Positions 25,196 to 34,361 of a stretch of DNA of 64,000 bases are shown piece after piece. Source of the stretch: Pseudaminobacter soli (ex Li et al. 2025) (lineage in GTDB: Bacteria > Pseudomonadota > Alphaproteobacteria > Rhizobiales > Rhizobiaceae); assembly GCF_003012705.1 (NCBI RefSeq), contig NZ_PXYL01000006.1:62001-126000 (forward strand), in the 5' to 3' direction. Made by a program: the position numbers and the translations under genes. The notes under the pieces are model-generated. The model ran no database searches and was not told where the DNA came from. It saw only the letters and a list, made by a program, of their open reading frames with translations. Numbering within the stretch: position 1 is the first letter of the stretch; every line of letters starts with the position of its first letter.

Positions 25196-25939
25196 CTAGC
25201 GCAGCCGCCCGATCGGGATGATTTCGCGCGAGGTCGGCGTCCAGGGCGCGCCGTGCCAGTCGCCCAGCCAACGATCGATGGCAAGGCCGGCCTCGTGCAG
25301 CATGCCGGCCAGCGTGTCCTTCTCCGGAAAGGCGATCTTTGACTCCGCATGGAAGCGCCGCCCGCCGGGCGCATCGTAAAAGGTCTCGTAGGTCACGACG
25401 CCCGCCGCTTCATCCCACGCCGCGTCGTTCCAGGCTTTCACCGCGCCGAGGCGCGGATGCTCGACTGACCGCTGCGACTGCTCCGGCACCCATTCCAACC
25501 ACTCCCGCGCTGCCGGATTGCGGCTGTCGAAGATGAAGCGCCCTTCCGGCGCCAGATGGGCCGCGATGGTGGCCAGCACCGCCCGCTGGTCTTCAGCCGT
25601 CAAAAACACCTGGAAGGCATGGCCGGTCAGCAGCACCAGGTCGAATTTTTTGCCCAGCCGCACATGGCGCGCATCGGCCTCGACCCACTCCACGCTGTCA
25701 CCGCCCGGCCGTCTGCGTGCCACATCCAGCATGGCGCCAGCCGGATCGACGCCGGTGACATCGCGGCCGGACGCCAGCGCCACCGCCACCAGCCCGGTGC
25801 CGCAACCGAGATCGAGCACGCTCCGCGCGCCCTCGGCAAAGGCGATGCAATAGTCCTGATCCGCGCCGCCCTCGTTTTCGAGGTCGTAGAACTGCACGAG
25901 TTCGGGGTCGATATAGAGGCGGTCGTCGATCAGGCTCAT
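25196..25939 (-). CDS. Class I SAM-dependent methyltransferase
   Basis: Cytoplasmic methyltransferase of 247 residues. SAM-binding motif I is [13 protein letters not shown] (about 41-53), motif II is [11 protein letters not shown], and [15 protein letters not shown] is the post-motif strand with the acceptor-site region. RFIFDSRNP is the late motif of the Methyltransf_25/ubiE-like group. The start at 25939 has GGAG 8 bases upstream; a longer in-frame reading to 26035 would run into the promoter area of the dehydratase gene. The substrate is unknown. It is divergent from the dehydratase and is followed by hairpin repeat copy 2. Confidence 0.8.
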   Translation of the reverse strand: MSLIDDRLYIDPELVQFYDLENEGGADQDYCIAFAEGARSVLDLGCGTGLVAVALASGRDVTGVDPAGAMLDVARRRPGGDSVEWVEADARHVRLGKKFDLVLLTGHAFQVFLTAEDQRAVLATIAAHLAPEGRFIFDSRNPAAREWLEWVPEQSQRSVEHPRLGAVKAWNDAAWDEAAGVVTYETFYDAPGGRRFHAESKIAFPEKDTLAGMLHEAGLAIDRWLGDWHGAPWTPTSREIIPIGRLR

Positions 25940-26079
25940 GCGCTTGCTCCTCCAGCATTGCACGCGCTGATAGCATTTTTGGCGGCTTTCGTCTTCTCCG
26001 AGTTGTCTCCGCGCGGTGCCTCTTGCGGCCCCCAAAACCTTGTCATAACCATTTCACAGCCGCATTCCGGGAGAAGCCG

Positions 26080-27882
26080 ATGGCCGATACCAAGACGCCC
26101 AAGAAATTCCGTTCGCAGGAATGGTTCGACAATCCCGACAATCCCGGCATGACCGCGCTCTATCTCGAGCGCTACCTGAACTACGGCCTCACGCGCGAGG
26201 AACTCCAGTCGGGCAAGCCGCTCATCGGCATCGCCCAGACCGGCTCGGACCTGTCGCCCTGCAACCGGCACCACCTCGAGCTTGCCAAGCGCGTGCGCGA
26301 GGGCATCGTGGCCGCCGGCGGCATTCCCTTCGAGTTTCCCTGCCACCCGATCCAGGAAACGGGAAAGCGTCCCACCGCCTCGCTCGACCGCAACCTTGCC
26401 TATCTCTCGCTGGTCGAAGTGCTCTACGGCTATCCGCTCGATGGCGTCGTGCTGACCATCGGCTGCGACAAGACCACGCCGGCGCTGCTGATGGCGGCGG
26501 CCACGGTCAACATTCCGGCGATCGCGCTGTCAGTCGGACCGATGCTCAATGGCTGGCACAAGGGCAAGCGCACCGGCTCGGGCACCATCGTGTGGGAGTC
26601 GCGCCAGCGCCTGTCGGCCGGCGAGATCGACTATAACGAGTTCATGGAGATCGTTGCGTCTTCGGCCCCCTCGGTCGGCTATTGCAACACCATGGGCACC
26701 GCCACCACCATGAACAGCCTGGCCGAGGCGCTGGGCATGCAGCTGCCGGGCGCGGCGGCCATCCCTGCGCCCTATCGCGAGCGCGGCCAGATCGCCTATG
26801 AGACCGGCAAGCGCATCGTCGGCATGGTGCATGAGGATTTGAAGCCATCCGACATCATGACGCGCGAGGCTTTCGAGAACGCCATCGTCGTCAATTCGGC
26901 CATCGGCGGTTCCACCAACGCGCCGATCCACCTGAACGCCATTGCCCGCCATCTCGGCATCAAGCTCGACAATGACGACTGGCAGGCCATCGGCCACAAG
27001 GTCCCACTCTTGGTGAACCTGCAGCCAGCCGGCGAATTTTTGGGCGAGGATTTTTGTCATGCCGGCGGCGTTCCGGCGGTGGTGATGGAGCTGATGAAGG
27101 CCGGCCTGCTGCCGCATCCCGGCGCGGTGACCGCCAACGGCAGCCCCATCGGCGAGAACTGCGGCACGGTGGAAAACCTCAATCCCGAGGTCATCCGCAC
27201 GGTATCCGATCCGTTGAAGAAGGATGCCGGCTTCATCAATCTCAAGGGCAATCTGTTCGACAGCGCCATCATGAAGACCAGCGTGATCTCGAAAGAATTC
27301 CGCGAGCGCTATCTGTCGAACCCGACTGACCCGGATGCCTTCGAGGGCAAGGCGATGGTGTTCGACGGGCCGGAGGATTATCACGCCCGCATCGATGATC
27401 CCGCTCTCGGCATTGACGAGCACACCGTCCTGTTCATGCGCGGGGCAGGGCCCGTCGGCTACCCCGGCGCTGCCGAGGTGGTGAACATGCAGCCGCCGGA
27501 TTACCTCATCAAAAGGGGCGTGCACTCGCTGCCCTGCATCGGCGACGGCCGCCAATCGGGCACTTCGGGCTCGCCCTCGATCCTCAACGCCTCGCCGGAA
27601 GCCGCGGTCGGCGGCGGCCTGGCGCTGCTTCGGTCGGGCGACCGGGTGCGCGTCGACCTGAAGAAGGGCACCGCCGACATATTGATCAGCGCCGACGAAC
27701 TGCAGAGCCGCCGCACCGCGCTCGAGGCCGCCGGCGGCTACCACTATCCGGCCCACCAGACGCCGTGGCAGGAAATCCAGCGCGGCATGGTCGACCAGCT
27801 GTCGGAAGGCATGGTGCTGAAGCCGGCGACAAAATACCAGCGCGTGGCGCAGACCAAAGGCATTCCGCGGGACAATCATTAA
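26080..27882 (+). CDS. IlvD/Edd family pentonate dehydratase (D-xylonate/L-arabonate type)
   Basis: Dehydratase of 600 residues that converts a sugar acid to its 2-keto-3-deoxy form using a [2Fe-2S] cluster and Mg2+. Predicted cluster ligands are Cys61 (SPCNRHH), Cys129 ([10 protein letters not shown]) and Cys202 (GYCNTMGTA), with Lys131 as the carbamylated Mg ligand. Relative to L-arabinonate dehydratase this is a uniform shift of two. The whole chain resembles Caulobacter D-xylonate dehydratase, including the close GIPRDNH, so pentonates are likelier than branched-chain dihydroxyacids. GGGAGAAG precedes the ATG. No other pentose genes lie nearby, so the exact substrate is open. Confidence 0.85.
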   Translation: MADTKTPKKFRSQEWFDNPDNPGMTALYLERYLNYGLTREELQSGKPLIGIAQTGSDLSPCNRHHLELAKRVREGIVAAGGIPFEFPCHPIQETGKRPTASLDRNLAYLSLVEVLYGYPLDGVVLTIGCDKTTPALLMAAATVNIPAIALSVGPMLNGWHKGKRTGSGTIVWESRQRLSAGEIDYNEFMEIVASSAPSVGYCNTMGTATTMNSLAEALGMQLPGAAAIPAPYRERGQIAYETGKRIVGMVHEDLKPSDIMTREAFENAIVVNSAIGGSTNAPIHLNAIARHLGIKLDNDDWQAIGHKVPLLVNLQPAGEFLGEDFCHAGGVPAVVMELMKAGLLPHPGAVTANGSPIGENCGTVENLNPEVIRTVSDPLKKDAGFINLKGNLFDSAIMKTSVISKEFRERYLSNPTDPDAFEGKAMVFDGPEDYHARIDDPALGIDEHTVLFMRGAGPVGYPGAAEVVNMQPPDYLIKRGVHSLPCIGDGRQSGTSGSPSILNASPEAAVGGGLALLRSGDRVRVDLKKGTADILISADELQSRRTALEAAGGYHYPAHQTPWQEIQRGMVDQLSEGMVLKPATKYQRVAQTKGIPRDNH

Positions 27883-28586
27883 GCGCGAAAAGCAAGACCT
27901 GCCGCGCTGCCCGACAAAACCCCTCTCCGTCTCGGGCTTCGCCCGAGCCACCTCTCCCCGCCAGCGGGGCGAGGAACCGGCACCCGCCGAGGTCGCGACC
28001 TCAGAGAACTTGGGTTCCTCTCAGAACTTGAGTTCCTCGCCCCCATGAAATGGGGGAGAGGTGGCTCGGGCGAAGCCCGAGACGGAGAGGGGGCGAAGCT
28101 CGCCCTTGGAGAGGGACGACGGCTAGAGCTGCCGTGGCGCTCCCTACAAGCCGCAATTCGTCGTCGCCAGCGGGGATGAATTTCACAAAACTTCTGAGGC
28201 CGACCAGCGCTAACTCGTTGAAATCAATCGCGACGAAAGAAATTCGCCGTCTCTTTCATCCCCCACCTTCCCACCTCCCGCATAATGCCCGCATCGGCCT
28301 CACCGGGAACACGGGTCATGAACCGGATGAGCGTGGAGGGCGACGATGTCCGGGCTGGTGGTGCTACGGTCGCACTGCTGGGTGATGAACCCCCAAGTCC
28401 GGGCCCAGGGTGTGGCTGGCCGCGCGAATGCGGAGGCGAACAAACCCAGGCAAGAGCATCGAACGGGCGGTCGAAGGACCGCAAGATTTATCAAAACGAG
28501 CGCGTCCGACGACCGCCCGTCTTCCCAGGTTCTTTGAAATGGCCAGACGCGAAAGCGGGCGTGGCAATGAATAGGTGCGTCGATAC
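27883..28586. other. 704-base region without a recognised gene
   Basis: The left part (27920-28092) is a large palindromic element. From about 28120 to 28586 I find no open frame with gene-like composition on either strand. The part 28290-28560 has several short pairings (GTCCGGGC with GCCCGGAC-type segments, GACCGCCCG with CGGGCGGTC) and ends at the dppF terminator. I compared it by eye with 6S, RNase P, SRP and tmRNA and saw no match. Confidence 0.6.
27920..28092. repeat. Perfect 40-bp inverted repeat with inner direct repeats
   Basis: Arms at 27920-27959 and 28053-28092 are exact complements over 40 bases. Each holds the inner hairpin CTCGGGC-TTC-GCCCGAG type. Pairing resumes further in with GGGGCGAGGAAC against GTTCCTCGCCCC. 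Between the arms GAACTTGGGTTCCTC (28006-28020) and GAACTTGAGTTCCTC (28024-28038) are direct repeats 18 bases apart with one mismatch. It follows the dehydratase gene and could act as its transcript end. Confidence 0.88.
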
Positions 28587-28613
28587 AAAAAAGGCGGGCC
28601 GGAGCCCGCCTTT
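28587..28613 (-). terminator. Rho-independent terminator of the dpp operon
   Basis: On the minus strand GGCGGGC and GCCCGCC pair around a 4-base loop and are followed by TTTTTT (28592-28587), 13 bases after the dppF stop. Preceding AAA allows a longer stem. This is the clearest intrinsic terminator in the left half of the window. Confidence 0.88.
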
Positions 28614-28625
28614 GTGACAGAGTGC

Positions 28626-29456
28626 TTAGGCCGCTTTCTTGCGGGCCAGGCGTGCTCGGATGCTTTCTACATCGGCGCGGGGCGTCGCGGCAAACAGCGT
28701 CTTGGTGTAGCTGTGCTGCGGGCTGGAAAACACCTCGTCGCGGGTGCCGTATTCCACCGCCTCGCCGAAATACATCACCATCACCTCGTCGGCGATGTAG
28801 CGCACCACCGACAGGTCGTGGCTGATGAAGACGTAGGTCAGCTTGAACTCGTCCTGCAGGTCGGCAAGCAGGTTCAGCACTTGCGCCTGAACCGAAAGGT
28901 CCAGCGCCGACACCGGTTCGTCCAGCACCAAGAGGCTCGGGTTCAGCATCAGCGCGCGCGCAATGGCGATACGCTGTCGCTGGCCGCCGGAGAACATGTG
29001 CGGGTAGCGGTTGAAGTGTTCTTCGCCCAGCCCGACCTTCTTCAGCATCGCCATGGCGCGGTCGCGCCGCTCGGAAGCCGGCATGTCGGTGTTGATCTTC
29101 AGCGGCTCGCCCAGCACGTCGCCGATCTTCTGGCGCGGGTTGAGCGAACCGTAGGGGTTCTGGAACACGATCTGCACCTTGCGGCGCATCTCGGGCGTCA
29201 GCCCGTCGCGAGCGATGTCGACCTTCTTGTCGTCGATGACGAGTTCGCCCGAGGTCGGCGCATCGATCAGCGTGATGATGCGCGCCAGCGTGGACTTGCC
29301 GCAGCCGCTTTCGCCGACGATTGCCAGCGTCTTGCCCTTCTCGACGGAGAAGCTGACGCCCTTCACGGCATGGACCGTGCGGGACTTCGTGAACATGCCG
29401 CCCGAGACGTGGTAGTCGCGCTTGAGGTTCTTGGCTTCGAGAACGGTATTGGTCAT
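28626..29456 (-). CDS. dppF: Dipeptide ABC transporter ATP-binding protein DppF
   Basis: Second ATPase of the dipeptide importer, 276 residues. It has Walker A GESGCGKST (about 49-57), the signature MFSGGQRQR, Walker B LLVLDEP and the H-loop VFISHDLSVV. DppF-type features are the lead LKRDYHVSGG and the segment VQIVFQNPYGSLNPRQKIG. The C-terminal oligopeptide-transporter extension is short and ends LARKKAA. Its start overlaps the end of dppD by 4 bases. The gene is last in the operon, before a strong terminator. Confidence 0.92.
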   Translation of the reverse strand: MTNTVLEAKNLKRDYHVSGGMFTKSRTVHAVKGVSFSVEKGKTLAIVGESGCGKSTLARIITLIDAPTSGELVIDDKKVDIARDGLTPEMRRKVQIVFQNPYGSLNPRQKIGDVLGEPLKINTDMPASERRDRAMAMLKKVGLGEEHFNRYPHMFSGGQRQRIAIARALMLNPSLLVLDEPVSALDLSVQAQVLNLLADLQDEFKLTYVFISHDLSVVRYIADEVMVMYFGEAVEYGTRDEVFSSPQHSYTKTLFAATPRADVESIRARLARKKAA

Positions 29457-30301
29457 GCCGAAACTCCTTCCGGCTCGTCGAGCACGAAGTCGGAGACGGT
29501 GGGCAGACGGTCGCCGGTGGCGTTGTCGGGCAGGGCCGACAAGAGCGCCTTGGTGTAGTTGCTCTTCGGCGATTCAAAAAGCGACAGCACGTCGGCTTCT
29601 TCCATCTTGCGTCCCTTGTACTGGACGACGACGCGGTCGGCCGTCTCGGCGACCACGCCCATATTGTGGGTGATCATGATCAGCCCCATGCCGTGCTCGG
29701 CCTGCAGGCGCATCAGAAGATCGAGGATCTGCTTCTGGATCGTCACGTCGAGCGCGGTGGTCGGCTCGTCGGCGATCAGGAGCTTGGGGTTGCAGGCGAT
29801 CGCCATGGCGATCATCACGCGCTGGCACTGGCCGCCCGACATCTGGTGCGGGTAGGAGCCGAGCCGGTCGGCGGGGTCGGGAATGCCGACCAGTTGGAAC
29901 AGCTCGATGGCGCGGGCGCGGCGCTGGGCGTTGTCCATGCCCATATGCACGCGCAGCACTTCTTCGATCTGGAAGCCGACCGTGAAGCACGGGTTGAGGC
30001 TCGCGATCGGCTCCTGGAAGATCATGGCGATGTCTCGGCCGATGATCTTGCGACGCTGCTCGGGCGACATGGCGAGCAGGTCCTGACCGTTGAAGGTCAT
30101 GCTGTCGGCCGTCACCGTGGCGGTCTTGGGCAGGAGGCCCATCACCGCCAGCATCGAGACGGACTTGCCCGAGCCGGACTCGCCCACGATGGCCAGCACC
30201 TCGCGCGGCTCGACCGAAAGATCGATGCCCTTCACCGCCATGAACTGGCCGGCGCTGGTGTCGAAGGAGACGCAGAGGTTCCTGATTTCGAGAAGCGGCA
30301 T
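29453..30301 (-). CDS. dppD: Dipeptide ABC transporter ATP-binding protein DppD
   Basis: First ATPase of the dipeptide importer, 282 residues. Walker A is GESGSGKS (about 39-46), the signature is MSGGQCQRV, Walker B is [13 protein letters not shown] and the H-loop is [30 protein letters not shown] is the conserved Q-loop stretch of the DppD/OppD branch. Note the unusual Cys in GGQCQR where Gln-Arg or Arg is common. It lies one base downstream of dppC, without overlap, and overlaps dppF by 4 bases. Confidence 0.92.
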   Translation of the reverse strand: MPLLEIRNLCVSFDTSAGQFMAVKGIDLSVEPREVLAIVGESGSGKSVSMLAVMGLLPKTATVTADSMTFNGQDLLAMSPEQRRKIIGRDIAMIFQEPIASLNPCFTVGFQIEEVLRVHMGMDNAQRRARAIELFQLVGIPDPADRLGSYPHQMSGGQCQRVMIAMAIACNPKLLIADEPTTALDVTIQKQILDLLMRLQAEHGMGLIMITHNMGVVAETADRVVVQYKGRKMEEADVLSLFESPKSNYTKALLSALPDNATGDRLPTVSDFVLDEPEGVSA

Positions 30302-30302
30302 C

Positions 30303-31208
30303 TTACGACCTCTTCAGCTTGGGGTCGAAGGCGTCGCGCAGGCCGTCGCCGATCAGGTTGATGGCAAGCACGGTGATCAGGATGGCAAGACCGGGGAAGG
30401 TCACCACCCAGGGCGCGCGCAGGATGAACTCGCGGGCCGCGGCCAGCATCGTGCCCCATTCTGGTGTCGGCGGCTGTGCGCCCATGCCGAGGAAGCCCAG
30501 CGCCGCCGCCTCGAGAATGGCGTTGGAGAACGACATCGTCGCCTGCACGATGAGTGGTGCAAGGCAGTTCGGCAGGATGGTCACCAGCATCAGGCGAATA
30601 TTGCCGGCGCCGGCAACCCTGGCCGAGACGACATATTCGCGGTTCTTCTCGGCCATCACCGCAGCACGCGTCAGGCGTGCGAAGTGAGGCTGCAGAACGA
30701 CTGCGATGGCGAGCATGGCGTTGAACAGACCGGGCCCGAGGATCGCCACCAGCACCAGCGCCAGAAGCAGCGACGGGAAGGCGAGGATGATGTCCATCAC
30801 GCGCATGATCACCGTGTCGACCCAGCCGCGGAAGAAGCCGGCGAGCAGGCCGAGGATGATGCCGCTGACCAGCGCGAAGGTGACGACGACGACGCCGATG
30901 AACAGCGAGTAGCGCGCGCCGAAGATCAGTCGCGAAAGGATGTCGCGGCCGACGGCATCGGTGCCGAGGATGAAGTTCGAGGTGCCGTTCGCCCACCACA
31001 TCGGCGGGGTCAGCAGCGCATCGCGATACTGTTCGTTGGGCGCGTGCGGTGCGATCAGCGGCGCGAAGATCGCGACCAGCACCAGAAGGGCGAAGACGAC
31101 GAGGCCGAGGACGGCCCCGTGGTTCATGGAGAAATAGTGCCAGAACTCGGCAAGCGCACCCGGACGGGCGGCCGGCTTGGACGGCACGGCTGTGGTTTGG
31201 TTGCTCAT
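30303..31208 (-). CDS. dppC: Dipeptide ABC transporter permease DppC
   Basis: Inner-membrane permease of 301 residues. A cytoplasmic lead of about 35 residues precedes the OppC-type N-terminal helix (AVLGLVVFALLVLVAIFAPLIAPH). The segment TDAVGRDILSRLIFGARYSL is the hallmark of DppC/OppC permeases. The EAA-type loop follows EYVVSARVAGAGNIRLMLVTILPN. The close AINLIGDGLRDAFDPKLKR is also typical. It lies 7 bases downstream of dppB and would pair with it. Confidence 0.93.
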   Translation of the reverse strand: MSNQTTAVPSKPAARPGALAEFWHYFSMNHGAVLGLVVFALLVLVAIFAPLIAPHAPNEQYRDALLTPPMWWANGTSNFILGTDAVGRDILSRLIFGARYSLFIGVVVVTFALVSGIILGLLAGFFRGWVDTVIMRVMDIILAFPSLLLALVLVAILGPGLFNAMLAIAVVLQPHFARLTRAAVMAEKNREYVVSARVAGAGNIRLMLVTILPNCLAPLIVQATMSFSNAILEAAALGFLGMGAQPPTPEWGTMLAAAREFILRAPWVVTFPGLAILITVLAINLIGDGLRDAFDPKLKRS

Positions 31209-31215
31209 CCTTGCC

Positions 31216-32223
31216 TCACTGCACGCGGATACGCGGGTTGATCACGGCGTAGAGGAGATCGACGACAAGGTTCACGGCCATGACGATGAGCGCGATCAGA
31301 AGCAGACCGCTCTGCACCACGACATAGTCGCGCTTGCCGATTGAATCGATCATCCACTTGCCGATGCCCGGCCAGGAGAAGATGGTTTCGGTGAGGATCG
31401 CACCCGCCATCAGCGTGCCGACCTGCAGGCCGATGGTGGTAACCACCGGGATCAGCGCATTGCGGAAAGCATGCATGCCGATCACGCGGCGCGGCGAAAG
31501 GCCCTTGGCGCGCGCGGTGCGCACATAGTCCTCGCCCAGCACCTCCAGCATTGCCGAGCGCGTCTGACGCGCAATGACGGCGAGCGGGATGGTGGCTAGC
31601 ACGATCGCCGGCAGAATCAGGTGGCTGACGGCAGACGAAAACGCGCCTTTCTTACCTGAGATCAGGCTGTCGATCAGCATGAAGCCGGTATGGGGCGGGA
31701 AGAAGTATTGCAGACCGATGCGGCCGGAAACCGGCGTCCAGCCCAGCGTGCCGGAGAAGAAGATGATGAGCAGCAGGCCCCACCAGAAGATCGGCATGGA
31801 ATAGCCGGTCAGGGCAGCGCCCATGGTGAGCTGGTCGAACCAGGAGCCGCGCTTGACGGCCGCGAAGATGCCGGCTGGAATGCCGATCGCGATCGCCAGC
31901 AGCATGGCAACGGTCGCGAGCTCCAGCGTGGCCGGAAACAGCGTCAGGAATTCACCCAGCACCGGCCGTTTCGTGGCGAGCGAGACGCCAAAGTCGCCGT
32001 GCAGGACGCCGCTGATGTAATCGAAATACTGGACCCAGATCGGGCGGTTGTAGCCGAAGCGTTCGAGCAGCTCGGCGTAGCGTTCGGGGCTCACGCCGCG
32101 TTCGCCTGCCATGGCCAGGATCGGGTCGCCGGGCAGCAGGCGCACGAAGGCGAAGGCGGCAAGGGTGATGCCGATGATCGTCGGAACGATCAGTGCGAAT
32201 TTGTTGAGGATATAGCGGAACAT
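31216..32223 (-). CDS. dppB: Dipeptide ABC transporter permease DppB
   Basis: Inner-membrane permease of 335 residues, close to the 339 of E. coli DppB. It starts MFRYILNKFALIVPTIIGIT, the usual first helix; the in-frame codon at 32271 lies in the gap and is not used. GDPILAMAGERGVSPE and VQYFDYISGVLHGDFGVSL are the periplasmic DppB landmarks, and EDYVRTARAKGLSPRRVIGMHAFRNALIPVVT carries the EAA-type loop, split here by positions 225-256. It follows dppA after 57 bases in the order dppA-B-C-D-F. Confidence 0.93.
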   Translation of the reverse strand: MFRYILNKFALIVPTIIGITLAAFAFVRLLPGDPILAMAGERGVSPERYAELLERFGYNRPIWVQYFDYISGVLHGDFGVSLATKRPVLGEFLTLFPATLELATVAMLLAIAIGIPAGIFAAVKRGSWFDQLTMGAALTGYSMPIFWWGLLLIIFFSGTLGWTPVSGRIGLQYFFPPHTGFMLIDSLISGKKGAFSSAVSHLILPAIVLATIPLAVIARQTRSAMLEVLGEDYVRTARAKGLSPRRVIGMHAFRNALIPVVTTIGLQVGTLMAGAILTETIFSWPGIGKWMIDSIGKRDYVVVQSGLLLIALIVMAVNLVVDLLYAVINPRIRVQ

Positions 32224-32280
32224 GGTTCTGGCGATGGCAAGATGGCGCCCCGGGCGGGGCGCCATCCCCATTCGCTTTTC

Positions 32281-33876
32281 TTATTCGGCGATGTCGACGC
32301 CGTCGAAACGATGGATGCCGAGCGGATCCATCTCGAAGCCCACGACGTTCTTGGTCATGGGCATGAAGACCTTCGAGTGCGCGATGGTCAGCCACGGAGC
32401 CTCACGCTTGAAGACTTCCTGGGCCTTTTCGTAGATCTTGGTACGTTCGGCCTGGTCGGTCGTCTTCTTGCCGGCCTGCAGCAGATCCTCGAACTCCTTG
32501 TTGCACCAGATGGCGTAGTTGGACTGGCCGATGGCCTCGCAGCCCAACAGGAACAGGAAGTTGTCCGGGTCGCCGTTGTCGCCGGTCCAGCCAAGCTGGA
32601 AGGCGCCGTCGCGGTCGTTGGCCTTGCCGCGGGTGCGGTACTCGGTCCACTCGTAGCTGACGATCTCGGCCTTGACGCCGACCTTGGCGTAGTCGGCCTG
32701 GATCATCTCGGCAACGCGCTGGGCGTTCGGGTTGTACGGGCGGCTGACCGGCATGGCCCAGATCTTCATCGAGAGATCCTTGACGCCGGCTTCATCGAGC
32801 ATCTTCTTGGCCGATTCCGGATCGTACGGGTCGTCCTTGATGTCCTTGTTGTAGCCCCACATCGTCGGCGGGATCGGGTTGACGGCCGCCTGTCCGGCGC
32901 CCTGATAGACCGCGTCGATGATGGCCTGCTTGTTGACGGCCATGTTGAGGGCCCTGCGGACCTCGACCTTGTCGAACGGCGCCACGGTGGTGTTGTAGGC
33001 CATGTAGCCGATGTTCAGGCCTTCCTGCTCGGCAACGTGCAGGTTTTCGTCAGCCTGCAGGCCGGCGATGTCGGCCGGAGCCGGGTAGGACATGATGTTG
33101 CACTCGCCAGCCTTCAGCTTCTGAGCGCGCACTGCCGGATCGGGAGTGATGGCGAAGATCAGGTCGTCGATCTTCTGGCGGCCGCCGAAATAGCCGTCCC
33201 AGGCAGCGTAGCGGATGACCGAGTCAACCTGGTAGTCGACGAACTGGAAGGGGCCCGTGCCGACCGGCTTCTGGGTGAACTGCTGCAGGTTGCCGGCCTT
33301 CTCGAGCTGGTCGGCATATTCCTTCGACACGATCGAAGCGAAGTCCATGCCAAGGTCGGGCAGGAAGGCGACTTCCGGCTTGTTCAGCACGAACTTGACG
33401 GTCAGGTCGTCGACCTTGACGATTTCCTTGAGCAGGTCCGGGAAGCCCATGCCGGCGAAGTATTCCCAGCCGGTGCCGGGCAGATAGCTGTACCAGGGGC
33501 TTTCCTTCTTCCACTGACGCTCGAAGGAGAAGATCACGTCGTCGGCGTTCAGGTCACGCGACGGGGTGAAGTAGTCGGTCGTCTGGAACTTCACGCCGGG
33601 ACGCAGCTTGAAGGTGTATTCGAGGCCGTCGTCCGAGACGGTCCAGCTTTCAGCGAGACCCGGCATGAGGCTGGTCTTGCCGTGCTCGAATTCGACCAGG
33701 CGCGAGTAGATGGTGCGCGAGGACGCGTCGAAATCGTTGCCGCCGCTCCACGGCGACGGGTCAAAGCCTGCCGGCGACGCTTCAGAGCAATAAACAAGCG
33801 TTTTCGCATTCGCTGCCACACCGCCCAGTGCGGTTGCAGCTGCCAGAGCAGCTGCAAAAGTCAGCTTCTTTATCAT
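32281..33876 (-). CDS. dppA: Dipeptide ABC transporter substrate-binding protein DppA
   Basis: Periplasmic peptide-binding protein of 531 residues. A Sec signal peptide (KKLTFAAALAAATALGG) ends at ANA near residue 23. The mature start KTLVYCSEASPAGFDPS and blocks such as SFERQWKK, YEYFAGMG-like WEYFAGMGFPDLL, MDFASIVSKEYADQL, NPIPPTMWGYNKD and GWTGDNGDPDNFLF align along the whole length with E. coli DppA. This makes dipeptides (and possibly haem or 5-aminolevulinate, known DppA ligands) the likely cargo. GGGAG lies upstream of the ATG at 33876; a longer in-frame start at 33990 would lie within the promoter region. Confidence 0.94.
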   Translation of the reverse strand: MIKKLTFAAALAAATALGGVAANAKTLVYCSEASPAGFDPSPWSGGNDFDASSRTIYSRLVEFEHGKTSLMPGLAESWTVSDDGLEYTFKLRPGVKFQTTDYFTPSRDLNADDVIFSFERQWKKESPWYSYLPGTGWEYFAGMGFPDLLKEIVKVDDLTVKFVLNKPEVAFLPDLGMDFASIVSKEYADQLEKAGNLQQFTQKPVGTGPFQFVDYQVDSVIRYAAWDGYFGGRQKIDDLIFAITPDPAVRAQKLKAGECNIMSYPAPADIAGLQADENLHVAEQEGLNIGYMAYNTTVAPFDKVEVRRALNMAVNKQAIIDAVYQGAGQAAVNPIPPTMWGYNKDIKDDPYDPESAKKMLDEAGVKDLSMKIWAMPVSRPYNPNAQRVAEMIQADYAKVGVKAEIVSYEWTEYRTRGKANDRDGAFQLGWTGDNGDPDNFLFLLGCEAIGQSNYAIWCNKEFEDLLQAGKKTTDQAERTKIYEKAQEVFKREAPWLTIAHSKVFMPMTKNVVGFEMDPLGIHRFDGVDIAE

Positions 33877-34361
33877 TGAACACTCCCTGTCATGAATCCA
33901 AGCCCCTCTAACAGGCTTCGAGCCCGCATATAAGCATCGTTTTTTCGGCTTTGGAACTCCTGTTTGATAGTCATTGTACCAGTAGAACAAAATTTCATTG
34001 TTCTACACCATTGGAGTCATATTATTGCGATTCATGGGGCGTTTTCGAAATAGATCGCGTGGAAACGACAAAACTGCGTGACTTCGCGTCTCGCCGTCCT
34101 GTCCGTCAAAGCCACCGGACGTAGCGGAAGGTCTCATGTTCAAAGCCGGCTTTGCTTCATGTCTTGCCGAGGTCAGGAGGGGTTGACGTTGGGGCAAGAC
34201 TTGCACCTCTGAGCCTTGTGACAATACACTGAAGTCGAGGCGGTTTTTTGCTCGAAGTATCGCGGGGAGGAGACTGAGGAGCGAGACGCGGGCATCGAGC
34301 CGCCAGGCGAGTGCGGGCAACCGGAAAAGACCAAGAGCAGGCATCAGCGAGGGAGGCGTGT
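33877..34361. other. 485-base divergent control region between dppA and fadD
   Basis: No gene is seen. The left third is AT-richer than the surroundings and holds the dyad at 33982-34006. Downstream of it, on the minus strand, TACAAT and TATCAA are possible -10 boxes of dppA. The right part (34090-34340) is more GC-rich and leads into fadD; I see no clear promoter there. Confidence 0.6.
33982..34006. promoter_or_regulatory. 9-7-9 dyad upstream of dppA
   Basis: GTAGAACAA (33982-33990) and TTGTTCTAC (33998-34006) are exact inverted repeats around 7 bases. The dyad lies 106-130 bases before the dppA start codon, in an AT-rich stretch. It has the form of an operator for a dimeric repressor or activator; no regulator gene is adjacent. 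Confidence 0.5.

Noticed and set aside
28290-28586. 6S RNA, RNase P RNA, SRP RNA or two-piece tmRNA gene
   Set aside because: AGTCCGGGC recalls RNase P, but the other conserved blocks are missing; no GGAAGGAAGCAGCC-type SRP loop, no tag-peptide frame and no 6S bubble pattern were found by eye.
31690-33879. Plus-strand open frame of 729 codons
   Set aside because: Antisense to dppB and dppA, which match known families along their full length.
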